Below are positions 6,502 through 14,507 of a stretch of 64,000 nt of DNA, one piece after another. Source of the stretch: Phycisphaerae bacterium (GTDB taxonomy: Bacteria; Planctomycetota; Phycisphaerae; UBA1845). Location: assembly GCA_029260015.1 (NCBI GenBank), contig JAJDEB010000023.1:357457-421456 (forward strand). Reading direction: 5' to 3'. Made by a program: the position numbers and the translations under genes. Within the stretch, counting starts at the first letter, position 1. The number at the start of each line of letters is the position of its first letter. A model generated the notes under the pieces. It had not been told where the DNA came from. It saw nothing but the letters and a program-made list of their open reading frames with translations, and made no database searches.

Positions 6502-8634
6502 ATGCCTCAAAACCAATGGCTTGAAGAACTCAACGAGCAGCAGCGAAGGGCGGCGACGCATGGTGACGGGCCGCTGTTAGTGATTGCGGGGGCGGGCACA
6601 GGTAAGACCAAGACGCTTGCGTGCCGGGTGGCTTACCTGATGGCCCAAGGCGTGGCGGCAGAGCGGATCCTGCTGCTAACGTTTACCCGCCGGGCGGCGG
6701 CTGAGATGATCAGCCGGGCCCGGAACCTGAGCGACCGACCCGATGCCGCATCGGTTTGGGGCGGAACGTTTCACGCGATGGCCAACCGCATTTTGCGGAT
6801 ATATCACTCGGCTGTCGGTTTGCCGGATGACTTCACGATCATGGATCAATCCGACGGTGCCGACCTGATGAACGTGCTGCGGACGGACATGGGTTTTGGC
6901 AAGGGCGACCGCCGCTTCCCGCGTAAGGAAACGCTGGTCAAGATCTACTCGCGCACCATCGCCGCCCAAGAGGGCCTGCGCGACGTGGTCAAACGATTCT
7001 ATCCGTGGTGCGCCGACGACACCGATGGCATCGCTGAATTGTTTGAGGCGTTTGTCGATCGCAAGCGCAAGCATGGGCTTCTCGATTACGACGATTTGCT
7101 CCTTTTTTGGAATGTGCTGTGTGACGTTTCGCCGGCAGCGGACACGGTGGCTGACCGATTTGACCATGTACTGGTCGATGAATACCAAGACACCAACGCC
7201 CTGCAAAGTGACATATTGTGGCACCTGCGCAAACGCAACAAGAACCTATGCGTCGTGGGCGATGATGCACAATCGATTTATTCGTTTCGCGCCGCGACCG
7301 TTCGCAACATTCTCGACTTCCCGGATCAATACGACGACACAACCGTCGTCAAATTAGAGCAAAATTACCGATCGCGCAAACCGATTCTTGAAGCGTCAAA
7401 CGCGGTGATGGCCGAAGCAAGCGAACGGTACACAAAGGAATTATGGTCGAATCTCGAGGGCGAGCAGAAACCGCTGCTGATTCACTGCGTCGACGAACAG
7501 GGCCAATGCAACGAAGTGTGTAGCCGCATCCTCAAGCACCTCGAAGAGGGCATCCCGCTCATGAAGCAAGCCGTGCTGTTTCGCACGGGGCACCACAGCG
7601 ACATGCTCGAAGTGGAACTGGCTAAGCGCAACATCCCGTTCCACAAATTCGGCGGATTGAAATTCATTGAATCGTCACACATCAAAGATGTGTTGGCATT
7701 GCTGCGGGTGCTAGAAAACCCGCGCGACGAGATCAGCTGGTTTCGAATTCTGTTGATGCTCAACGGGATCGGTTCGGCGACAGCCCGCAATATTGTCGAT
7801 TCGTTGTTGGCTGAACCGTCCGATTCAGAGCATGCAGTAGGCAGAAATTCAACCGTTGAAGAAGCGACTGAATCGGCGAGCCATCTTGCCCTCAAGCGTC
7901 TGGCCAATAGCCCGCCACAAGTGCCAGCCAGCGCCCGCGACGCTTTCGACAAACTCCGCGATCTGCTGCTGACCTGCAGCGGTATAGGTCAAAACACTGA
8001 CAGCGGATCACATGACGCACCGATAGATGCCCCGCCAATTTCCCAGCAAATTGAGCTTATTCGCGAGTTCTACGAACCGCTGCTTGAGCGACGTTTCGAC
8101 AATGCGGCGATGCGGACCCGCGATCTGGAGCAGTTGGAGCATATCGGTACTGGCTATCGATCGCGGCGCAGTTTCATAAGCGACCTGACGCTTGACCCGC
8201 CAGCATCAACATCCGACCTTGCTGGGCCGCCGTTTCTCGAAGAGGACTATTTGATTCTCAGCACGATTCATTCGGCGAAGGGGTGCGAGTGGGACGCGGT
8301 TCACATTCTTCATTGCGCCGATGGGATGATTCCATCCGACATGGCCGTCGGTGATGACGAGGGCATCGAAGAGGAACGACGACTATTGTATGTGGCGATG
8401 ACGCGGGCGAAGGATCACTTGTACGCGTACTTCCCGTTACGCTATTATCACCGCCCGAACAGTTCGAGCGACGCCCATTCGTACGCGCAACTGTCGCGTT
8501 TCATTTCCAAAGATGTGCTGCCCACGTTTGAACAACGCACGATCGAAATTCCGCAAACGCACGACGACCCGGTTAAAATAAAGGCTTCGGTCGAGAGCGT
8601 TGACAATTATCTCAAGACACTCTGGCGCAATTGA
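6502..8634 (+). CDS. UvrD/Rep/PcrA-type superfamily 1 DNA helicase
   Basis: A 710-residue 3'-5' helicase. Motifs in order: Q-motif region LNEQQRRAATHG, Walker A GAGTGKTKTL (residues 30-38), VLVDEYQDTN (about 225), VVGDDAQSIYSFR (about 253), LEQNYRS (about 286), LSTIHSAKGCEWDAVHIL (about 587) and RLLYVAMTRAKDHLYA (about 630). The insert between 2A and 2B domains is of ordinary size. ATG 6502 is preferred; an in-frame TTG at 6448 overlapping the queA stop would add 18 residues. Its stop overlaps the ATG of the glycosylase, indicating coupled translation. Family members act in mismatch or nucleotide excision repair and in clearing replication forks; which of UvrD, PcrA or Rep it represents cannot be decided. 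Confidence 0.93.
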   Translation: MPQNQWLEELNEQQRRAATHGDGPLLVIAGAGTGKTKTLACRVAYLMAQGVAAERILLLTFTRRAAAEMISRARNLSDRPDAASVWGGTFHAMANRILRIYHSAVGLPDDFTIMDQSDGADLMNVLRTDMGFGKGDRRFPRKETLVKIYSRTIAAQEGLRDVVKRFYPWCADDTDGIAELFEAFVDRKRKHGLLDYDDLLLFWNVLCDVSPAADTVADRFDHVLVDEYQDTNALQSDILWHLRKRNKNLCVVGDDAQSIYSFRAATVRNILDFPDQYDDTTVVKLEQNYRSRKPILEASNAVMAEASERYTKELWSNLEGEQKPLLIHCVDEQGQCNEVCSRILKHLEEGIPLMKQAVLFRTGHHSDMLEVELAKRNIPFHKFGGLKFIESSHIKDVLALLRVLENPRDEISWFRILLMLNGIGSATARNIVDSLLAEPSDSEHAVGRNSTVEEATESASHLALKRLANSPPQVPASARDAFDKLRDLLLTCSGIGQNTDSGSHDAPIDAPPISQQIELIREFYEPLLERRFDNAAMRTRDLEQLEHIGTGYRSRRSFISDLTLDPPASTSDLAGPPFLEEDYLILSTIHSAKGCEWDAVHILHCADGMIPSDMAVGDDEGIEEERRLLYVAMTRAKDHLYAYFPLRYYHRPNSSSDAHSYAQLSRFISKDVLPTFEQRTIEIPQTHDDPVKIKASVESVDNYLKTLWRN

Positions 8635-9326
8635 TGGCAACGAAAAGAACCAAAACGCCTAAATCATCGACGAACACCTACTGGTGCGGCAGAGACAATT
8701 CGCCAAATGTCGGTGCTTCTCATGAACGGGTCATCACCGCACTTCGTAAGAAAGACAAACGGATGCGGGGCATCATCGACGAATGCGGTCCATTCACATT
8801 GGTCCCGAAGCGCGGTTACTTCGCAGCACTCTGCCGGGCGATCGTCGGACAGCAGTTGGCGGTGGCGGCGGCTGCTACGATTTATGAACGATTCCGAACA
8901 CTATTTGCCAATGGTCGGCCCAATCCCGATGAACTTCTGCGGGTTTCCAAAGCACGACTTCGGGGCGTCGGGCTGTCGAATCAAAAGACGGCGTACCTAA
9001 TCGATCTAGCCACCCATTACACGAACCGCACGATTCCCCATCGCCGTTTGAAGAGCATGTCGGATGAAGAAGTGATTGCGACTCTGACGGAAGTCAAAGG
9101 CATCGGGGTATGGACGGCGCAAATGTTTCTGATTTTCGTGCTGGCCCGCCCGGATGTCTGGCCGACCGGTGATCTGGGTATCCGGCGGGCATTGGAGCGA
9201 ACGTTCGCCGTTTCGCTCGACGCGAGCCTGGACGATCTGGAACAAGCGGGCGAACCCTGGCGCCCGTTTAGAAGCTATGCGGCATGGTATTTGTGGCGGA
9301 GCTTGGACGCTACACCTGTGAAATAG
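8634..9326 (+). CDS. AlkA-type DNA-3-methyladenine glycosylase (HhH-GPD family)
   Basis: A 230-residue base-excision glycosylase. It has the AlkA-like LCRAIVGQQLAVAAAATIYERF helix, the helix-hairpin-helix LTEVKGIGVWTAQMF, and the catalytic Asp in PTGDLGIRRALE (about residue 178). The end, EPWRPFRSYAAWYLWRSLD, is the usual family terminus. The protein removes alkylated purines and leaves an abasic site. The N-terminal domain of E. coli AlkA is missing, as in the shorter bacterial forms. ATG 8634 overlaps the TGA of the helicase gene (TGATG), so the two are translationally coupled in a repair-oriented unit with queA. Confidence 0.92.
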   Translation: MATKRTKTPKSSTNTYWCGRDNSPNVGASHERVITALRKKDKRMRGIIDECGPFTLVPKRGYFAALCRAIVGQQLAVAAAATIYERFRTLFANGRPNPDELLRVSKARLRGVGLSNQKTAYLIDLATHYTNRTIPHRRLKSMSDEEVIATLTEVKGIGVWTAQMFLIFVLARPDVWPTGDLGIRRALERTFAVSLDASLDDLEQAGEPWRPFRSYAAWYLWRSLDATPVK

Positions 9327-9734
9327 TGTGCGAGATCGAGGAAATGAGACACAAGATGGCACTCAATTCCCCGAATTGGGACGCGATCCGAAGTTGTGTA
9401 ATCTTGCATGACCCGCCCCGACATCAAGCCCTACGAAGCTTGATTGACTGATTCTTTGAATTCATAACAAAACTTTTACGTTTGCCCCGGTTTACGATAC
9501 TATTTTGCAGCTTAGACTATGGCCTGCAACTTGGAATCAAACGACTCTCGAATTGCCGGCAACGGATTGAGGTTGCCTGAAATTGTTTGGGATGAAAATT
9601 CGTCTCGGATCAGTACCCAAGTTGCATGGCTGATCGAGTGCAGTTTTCAAAGAAAAGCTCCACGGCATTTGGTCCGGTAAGTTGGTTTGAATGCTCAATT
9701 GCTCAAGTCCATTTGGGCGGTGCCAGGATCCATT
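9327..9734. other. Intergenic region, 408 bases
   Basis: No gene recognised. A sigma-70-like promoter candidate at 9475-9503 is the only signal noted; a long reverse frame here shows no protein features. Confidence 0.4.
9475..9503 (+). promoter_or_regulatory. Candidate sigma-70 promoter
   Basis: TTTACG at 9475-9480 and TACTAT at 9498-9503 are spaced by 17 bases in an AT-richer patch. It would serve the small membrane protein at 9735 with a leader of about 230 bases. Both hexamers match the consensus only moderately. Confidence 0.3.
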
Positions 9735-10088
9735 ATGAGCGACACAACAAAACAAGGAATTAAGATAGGTGCCGCAGCGTTGTTGTTGATAATCGCGGTG
9801 TTCGCTATTCGCGGATCGTTTAGCGATGAGCTCGTGGAAACTGTCAATACCCGCACATTCATGGACAAGGACTCGGGCGAGCTTTTCAAGATCGAGATCA
9901 AGCCGGGTGCCAAATATTTTCCTGCCGAGAACCCCAAGACTGGCGAAATGACGCTTTACCCAACCGAAGTCTGTTTCAAGAATGAATGCGGAGATGCAGG
10001 TGGTACGCGGGTCATTCTCAATTCGTTGCTGAAAAAACCAGGGCCGACGGTTTGTTCGAAATGTGGGGCATTTGTTTCGTCTCATTAA
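9735..10088 (+). CDS. Small membrane-anchored protein with paired cysteines
   Basis: A 117-residue protein: a short basic N-terminus (MSDTTKQGIKIG), one membrane segment (AAALLLIIAVFAIRG), then a soluble part with a VCFKNECGD pair and a C-terminal TVCSKCGAFV pair. The four cysteines, two in CxxC spacing, suggest a zinc ribbon. ATG 9735 was chosen over the upstream ATG at 9687 because it puts the membrane segment right after a short charged N-terminus. It sits just ahead of a prepilin-like gene. Function unknown; planctomycetes have similar proteins beside prepilin-like genes. Confidence 0.6.
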   Translation: MSDTTKQGIKIGAAALLLIIAVFAIRGSFSDELVETVNTRTFMDKDSGELFKIEIKPGAKYFPAENPKTGEMTLYPTEVCFKNECGDAGGTRVILNSLLKKPGPTVCSKCGAFVSSH

Positions 10089-10248
10089 TATTCTAGCGCA
10101 TTTCCGGATTTTTCGGGGCAATTCGTAAGAAACAGAGTGTACGAGCTAGGATCTGTCGTTTTTCTATCCAAAAAGGGCTTTTTAGATCACGGGGTACTCC
10201 AATGGTCTTTGGGTCAGAGCGTTATGAACCAGGGCAATACAAGAACTC

Positions 10249-10278
10249 TTGGCGTTACCGCCCTGAAATCTGTATAAT
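10249..10278 (+). promoter_or_regulatory. Sigma-70-type promoter for the prepilin-like gene
   Basis: TTGGCG at 10249-10254, 18 bases, then a perfect TATAAT at 10273-10278. The likely start of the prepilin-like gene is 51 bases downstream. Confidence 0.55.
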
Positions 10279-10328
10279 CTTTTTGGAACGTAATGTGTCC
10301 AAAAAGTCTACTTGACGGGATCAAAGAC

Positions 10329-11423
10329 ATGTATCGAAAGAGAGAAATCGCGTTCACGCTCGTAGAGTTGTTGGTGGTTGTTTCGATCATCGCGCTGCTG
10401 ATTTCAATCTTGCTTCCCTCACTGCAACGGGCGCGCGACCAAGCCAAGCAGGTGAAGTGCCTCGCACATCAGAGCGGGTTGGCGAAGGCAGCGATTTCAT
10501 ACACGACCGAGGAAAATGATTGGATACCCGGTTCTCCAGGAACCTCAGGTTCTCAAATTCTCAGAAGGAACTGGGGAGCGGCGAATGTTGTCGACCTTCC
10601 GCGAAACGCAGTTCAGGCGTGGGATTGGATGGGCGCGTTGGCAGGCGTGCAAATGTCTATGAAGTTGCCAACCAATCGTGTCGAAAGATGGAAGAACTTG
10701 GTCGAGGGGTCCTTTGAATGCCCGTCCAACAGATTCAGTGCGCCTTCGTGGGAAGTCACTGATCCGGAGCAAACTTTCCCGAACCAAAAGCTGATCAGCT
10801 ACAACATGATGCGAAACATGTTGTGGTGGCAAGACAAAGATGATGCGCCCTCATTCAGTGCCAATCCCGAAGTGAATTCTCATCGCACGATTTCCGACCT
10901 CTCACAACTTCCAACAGGCTATGCGCCTAAATTGACACGATTGGGGACACCTAGCGAAAAGGTGTTTATCTCTGATGGATCACGATTTACAAAGCTCGAG
11001 AATGAAAATAACCTCAATAGCAAGGTGATCCTCGACTACGATGCCAACTGGAAAGCCGACTTTGGCGGCGGATTCGCAGACGGCGGCCCGACCGTACAGT
11101 CAAAATATACGCGCTCATTCAGGCTCAACGAGCCATCAAAATTCTTCGCCTATCGACACAGAAAAGGTCGCAAGACCGGAGCGGCAACGCAGAGCAAGGG
11201 CGATAAGTCCAATGGCCTAGTAGTTTCGTATTGGGATGGCCATGGAGAATGGATGACTGCAGCCCAATCACGCCTCCCCGATCGATGGTGGCCAAAGGGC
11301 AGTAAGATTGGGTTTGGCGACGTCAATCAACGGACGGTAAGCGCCCTACTCGAAAGCGTCGGAAATAACCTTGGGGCCTACAAAGCACTCTTCGTCAACA
11401 ATCAGTACACGATCCGGCGATGA
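10329..11423 (+). CDS. Prepilin-type N-terminal cleavage/methylation domain protein
   Basis: A 364-residue protein that begins MYRKREIAFTLVELLVVVSI, the classic type IV prepilin leader: short basic peptide, Phe-Thr-Leu-Val-Glu after the processing site, then a 20-residue hydrophobic helix (ALLISILLPSL). The usual Gly before the cleavage site is Ala here (EIA/FTLVE), which is tolerated in some pseudopilins. The mature domain is globular and contains a VVSYWDGHGEWM segment like the H-x9-DG/WDGH motifs of planctomycete secreted prepilin-like proteins. ATG 10329 fits this leader better than ATG 10293. A good promoter lies just upstream and a terminator follows. Such proteins are numerous in planctomycetes and are probably cell-surface or secretion-linked. 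Confidence 0.85.
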   Translation: MYRKREIAFTLVELLVVVSIIALLISILLPSLQRARDQAKQVKCLAHQSGLAKAAISYTTEENDWIPGSPGTSGSQILRRNWGAANVVDLPRNAVQAWDWMGALAGVQMSMKLPTNRVERWKNLVEGSFECPSNRFSAPSWEVTDPEQTFPNQKLISYNMMRNMLWWQDKDDAPSFSANPEVNSHRTISDLSQLPTGYAPKLTRLGTPSEKVFISDGSRFTKLENENNLNSKVILDYDANWKADFGGGFADGGPTVQSKYTRSFRLNEPSKFFAYRHRKGRKTGAATQSKGDKSNGLVVSYWDGHGEWMTAAQSRLPDRWWPKGSKIGFGDVNQRTVSALLESVGNNLGAYKALFVNNQYTIRR

Positions 11424-11465
11424 TTCAACGTGGCTTCAGGCCGAATAATCAGATCGAACGAATCA

Positions 11466-11511
11466 AAATCAGCCAGCGTACCAATCGGTGCGCTGGCTGA
11501 TTTCTTTGTTT
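11466..11511 (+). terminator. Rho-independent terminator
   Basis: A perfect 13-base stem (11466-11478 with 11491-11503), a 12-base loop and the T-rich TTTCTTTGTTT end. It follows the prepilin-like gene by about 40 bases. Confidence 0.85.
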
Positions 11512-11565
11512 GATTGGTGATGCGGGTCATGGGCGAAAACACGAATAAGAGGCGGCAGATATTGA

Positions 11566-12087
11566 TTGGTCACCATTGGGCTGGTGGTCTTGGCTGGGTT
11601 GTTTGGTGTTATTACGCTGATTCGCCACAACCATCAACTGAGTCAGCAATTGATCTGCGGGACGCGGATGAAGTCACTGTGCACCGAGGTTAAGTTCTAT
11701 GCGGATGAAAATGGTCTTGCTGTTGTAGATGCCAGTGACTTTTTGATCGCAAAGGGTGAGATCGCAGTGGAATCGCTTACTTGCCCGATCAATGGAATGC
11801 CCTTTATCTTCGCCCCATTCAATTCGAGCTTGGGATCAATCCCTCCAAACGCCGTCGTTGCTTACGAACCAATCGAGAATCATCAAGGTCGGGGAGGAAA
11901 CATCCTGTTCGGCGATGGACACCTATCGTTCCACCAGGTGGATTCCTATCGCAAAACCATCGCAACCCTAGCCACTCCGAAACATAAGCATTCAGCAAAC
12001 ACCAACGACGTTTCGTCAGGCGGCATGGATTCAAAAGGTTCGAAACAATCAGTCTGCGGGAGTAGCAAGTTCGCAATAATCGGATGA
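11566..12087 (+). CDS. Prepilin-like small protein with FGDGH motif, 5' end probably frameshifted
   Basis: The frame encodes a membrane helix (TIGLVVLAGLFGVITLI), then LICGTRMKSLCTEVKFYADENG, a conserved-looking core with two cysteines (LTCPINGMPF), and GGNILFGDGHLSFHQ, which resembles the GxxxFxDGH motif of planctomycete prepilin-like proteins. In this frame the only starts are TTG 11566 and similar, directly after a TGA. In another frame, ATG 11529 gives MGENTNKRRQILI, exactly the sort of basic N-terminus that should precede the helix. A one-base shift near 11562-11570 would join the two. So the gene is probably real and either recently frameshifted or affected by a sequence error. Confidence 0.6.
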   Translation: MVTIGLVVLAGLFGVITLIRHNHQLSQQLICGTRMKSLCTEVKFYADENGLAVVDASDFLIAKGEIAVESLTCPINGMPFIFAPFNSSLGSIPPNAVVAYEPIENHQGRGGNILFGDGHLSFHQVDSYRKTIATLATPKHKHSANTNDVSSGGMDSKGSKQSVCGSSKFAIIG

Positions 12088-12105
12088 CACACCCGATTGG
12101 CTGCA

Positions 12106-12144
12106 AAACGAAGAAAGGCGGCCAGGATCACCCTAACCGCCTTT
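12106..12144 (-). terminator. Terminator downstream of tRNA-Leu
   Basis: A perfect 8-base stem (AAAGGCGG at 12114-12121 with CCGCCTTT at 12137-12144). Read on the minus strand it is followed by a T-rich tract and starts 12 bases after the tRNA 3' end. On the plus strand it may also stop reading from the prepilin-like gene. Confidence 0.6.
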
Positions 12145-12156
12145 GGCCGCTTGACT

Positions 12157-12240
12157 TGCGGATGAGAGGATTCGAACCTCCACTGGGTTGCCCCAACTGG
12201 CACCTGAAGCCAGCGCGTCTGCCAATTCCGCCACACCCGC
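12157..12240 (-). tRNA. tRNA-Leu (anticodon CAG)
   Basis: An 84-base class II tRNA. The acceptor stem GCGGGTG pairs with CATCCGC (one G-T), the D-arm has GCGGAATTGGCAGACGC, the anticodon arm is CTGGC-TTCAGGT-GCCAG giving CAG, a long variable arm follows, and the T-arm is GGAGG-TTCGAAT-CCTCT. The discriminator is A and CCA is not encoded. The long variable arm, the D-loop and the anticodon agree on leucine. It stands alone with its own terminator. Confidence 0.93.
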
Positions 12241-12751
12241 GTTTGTTTTGAATCGCGTGCCAAAGCTTACTCTTGCCCGTCAAAGCGTCAAGGTAGCGAA
12301 CCGATGTGGCTGAAGGCAGTCGATTCAGTGCACTCGAGTCAAACTCGCCGCAATCGGGCTGCTGCGCACCGCTCGGTTTTGACGACATTACACAGGCGTG
12401 ATCAATTTCAGCCACGGTGAAGTTCTCGTCGATTTTGACCCCGTCAGGCCCGATCTTCGAGGAGTGTTACCATGCTTTGGGTCTTGACCGGTCAGTTGAT
12501 TCCGCAATAATCAATTGCCCGATCATCATCCGACTCGCTAAGTTTCGGCGAAAGCGATAATTAACAGTCGCGATCGAATTCATTGCCCGCTCTTAATGCG
12601 TTGCATGGGAGGCTAATCCTTGCATTCACTTGAGATTAACGAACCCGGAACCCCCCAGCACGATTGTGAGTTGGATCGCGGGCGGCTAGCTGTTCAATAT
12701 GGCCCGTCACCGATTCGATTCTCGCAGATTCGATTCTCGCAGATTCAAAAA
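12241..12751. other. Intergenic region, 511 bases, upstream of the lipoprotein pair
   Basis: No confident gene. At 12472-12510 a 12-codon frame (ATG to TAA) has a good ribosome site (GAGGAG seven bases before ATG) and might be a leader peptide. A 15-base tandem repeat lies at 12713-12746. The long frame over the tRNA is an artefact. Confidence 0.4.
12713..12746 (+). repeat. Short tandem repeat, 15-base unit, 2.3 copies
   Basis: ATTCGATTCTCGCAG occurs twice in a row (12713-12727 and 12728-12742) and is followed by ATTC. It ends six bases before the preferred start of the lipoprotein gene. If translation starts farther upstream (12620), the units would encode repeated RFSQI. Confidence 0.8.
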
Positions 12752-13567
12752 ATGCTGTGCCTGTTTGCTTTCTGCGTCAGTATTTCGGCGCTGACCGGTT
12801 GCGCGAGCCTATTCAATCCGTCCTTCCTGAGTTTGGTGACAACGCCGACGCCCGATTCAGCCGGTGTCGTCAATGACGTCACTCTGTCGAATGCCCCTGG
12901 CCACGTGCCAGTTTTCCTGATCAACAACACGCGCTTCGATACCGCACTGATTGATTACATGGAGAGCCTCGGAATCGATACGACCGACACTGACTTGCGG
13001 CCTCGCGTTCGTGTTCGGACAACGATCAACTATGTCAATGGCAACACGAACACGATCGAATTTCTTGACGGTTCGGATATTGTGCAGGGGACGGTTCTGA
13101 CCGACGAAGGCATTCAAGAGAATCCGCTGGTCCCCAGGCAGTTGACGGAAAACTCGCTCACCAGCGTTGTCGCAGTGTGCAACGTTGGGACGGTTCAGCC
13201 CGACGCCAGCATCGAAGTATTCGTCCCGGTGTTCTTGAAGGTCATTGGATTTGAAAGCACCAACATTCTGTTTAACGTCCGCTCGCTGAACGAAACGATT
13301 CCGCCACGGTTTACGGTCTTGCAGCGCGATGAAGTGGATGACAACTTTAACGTAACGTTGCAGCGCAATTTCGACATTCGCGACGTGCCGGTGCCAGCCA
13401 GCAGTGTGCAGTGCGGAAGTGTCGTTGCGTTCATTCTTTCTGGAACGCTCAGGGTGCCCTTTGTTGTGGATGAGTTGGGACAAACTGCGCCCGGTTACCT
13501 TGACTTCGACGATGCGGCTCAGGCGTCCAATCCGGGCCGCTTCGAGTTTCAAACGGCAGTGCGATAG
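12752..13567 (+). CDS. Putative lipoprotein, paralogue of the next gene
   Basis: From ATG 12752 the protein is 271 residues: MLCLFAFCVSISALTGCASLFNPSFL, with lipobox LTGC. The mature part is beta-rich, with repeated hydrophobic strands (HVPVFLINNTRFDTALIDYM, RPRVRVRTTINYV, ASIEVFVPVFLKVIGF) and no recognised domain. The N-terminus lacks basic residues; an upstream in-frame start at 12620 would give a longer, unusual leader, so the start is open. The motif Cys-x5-NPSFL after the lipobox recurs in the next gene (CNAALLLNPSFL), so the two look like diverged tandem paralogues. The gap between them is five bases, so they are surely co-transcribed. Confidence 0.65.
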   Translation: MLCLFAFCVSISALTGCASLFNPSFLSLVTTPTPDSAGVVNDVTLSNAPGHVPVFLINNTRFDTALIDYMESLGIDTTDTDLRPRVRVRTTINYVNGNTNTIEFLDGSDIVQGTVLTDEGIQENPLVPRQLTENSLTSVVAVCNVGTVQPDASIEVFVPVFLKVIGFESTNILFNVRSLNETIPPRFTVLQRDEVDDNFNVTLQRNFDIRDVPVPASSVQCGSVVAFILSGTLRVPFVVDELGQTAPGYLDFDDAAQASNPGRFEFQTAVR

Positions 13568-13572
13568 CGGGA

Positions 13573-14226
13573 ATGCTTATGATGAAGCGATTGTTTTATT
13601 TCGGGTTGCCCGTGCTGATGTTCTTGGCGTCGACAATGGTCGGCTGCAATGCAGCACTGCTGCTAAACCCCTCATTCTTAAACCAGCAGACTGGCGAGGT
13701 CTTCCCATTGGTTCCTGGCGACCGCACCGGTTTCATCCTCGTGCGGGCGAACAACTCTTCGTCGGCGACGATCGAGTTTGTCATCACCGCCGAGAGGCGA
13801 ATTCCGTCTGAGGACGACCCCTCTGGGTTCACCATTGAAGAGCAAACGTTTCGCGTCCTGACACAACCACAGCAAGCCGCCAATGATTTGGGCGTATTGA
13901 TCGAGTGTCCCGTTTTCCGGCTTGGATTGGGTGAAGATCTCGACCGACCCGGTTCAGAACCTGGCTTATTTGTCGGAGCGACGGCAGTGGGTGCTGGCGG
14001 ATTTGGTGTTCCGTCGAACGTCAACCCGCTCAACAGCGATACAGGAAACTTTGATTGCGGTGATACCGTGGTGTTTCAAGCGCGACAGGCACCGAATACT
14101 GCTGGAGGCGTTGTTGCCGCATCGTTCGTTCTTGATGATGAAGGTTTCAGCGGCGACATCATCGGTCTTGATACCTTCGGTAATGCCCGGGCACTGCTTG
14201 AAGAGCAGCGCCTCACCGGAGAATAA
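13573..14226 (+). CDS. Putative lipoprotein, second of a tandem pair
   Basis: A 217-residue protein with basic start MLMMKRLFYFGLP, a hydrophobic stretch and lipobox TMVGC, followed by NAALLLNPSFLNQQTGEVFPLVPGDRTGF. The rest is predicted beta-rich with a pair of cysteines (LIECPVF, NFDCGDTVVF). Three close ATGs (13573, 13579, 13582) are possible; they change the leader by at most three residues. It shares the NPSFL motif and a late CGxxVxF strand with the preceding lipoprotein (QCGSVVAFIL there), supporting common descent. Role unknown, outer-membrane or periplasmic location likely. Confidence 0.7.
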   Translation: MLMMKRLFYFGLPVLMFLASTMVGCNAALLLNPSFLNQQTGEVFPLVPGDRTGFILVRANNSSSATIEFVITAERRIPSEDDPSGFTIEEQTFRVLTQPQQAANDLGVLIECPVFRLGLGEDLDRPGSEPGLFVGATAVGAGGFGVPSNVNPLNSDTGNFDCGDTVVFQARQAPNTAGGVVAASFVLDDEGFSGDIIGLDTFGNARALLEEQRLTGE

Positions 14227-14256
14227 CCAACTCCTTACTTGCGATGCCTTGAACTT

Positions 14257-14457
14257 ATGATCAATTCCCAACGAAATAAACGACGCTCTATCTGGACGGC
14301 GATGATGATTGTCGGTACCTGTTTCGCCGGAACGTGCGAAGTTCGGGTGCGCGACGCTTTCGTATTTGGTACGCAGAACTTCGTTTTGAACACGCTGCTC
14401 AATCCGGCCAACTTCATTGTTACCGGCGACAACCTTGCCGGCGATAACGCCCCATAG
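14257..14457 (+). CDS. Small secreted protein of unknown function
   Basis: A 66-residue frame starting MINSQRNKRRSIWTAMMIVGTCFAG, a basic and hydrophobic leader with a Cys, followed by TCEVRVRDAFVFGTQNFVLNTLLNPANFI. The lipobox-like FAGTC could make it a short lipoprotein. The EVRVRDAxxxGTxNFxxxTLL layout is one I associate with planctomycete small secreted proteins. It lies 30 bases after the lipoprotein pair on the same strand and may be its third gene. ATG 14257 chosen over 14239 because it starts the basic segment. Confidence 0.5.
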   Translation: MINSQRNKRRSIWTAMMIVGTCFAGTCEVRVRDAFVFGTQNFVLNTLLNPANFIVTGDNLAGDNAP

Positions 14458-14507
14458 CCAGTAACAACGTTGTCGACACTGGGCATGTACGCCCGTACGA
14501 TGCGGTG

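Noticed and set aside
12128-12415. Minus-strand frame containing GCGGIGRRAGFRC
   Set aside because: It reads through the tRNA-Leu at 12157-12240 and has no ribosome site or protein features.
12857-13552. 231-codon frame antisense to the first lipoprotein
   Set aside because: No ribosome site or domain, and the opposite strand has a lipobox and is coupled to a paralogue.
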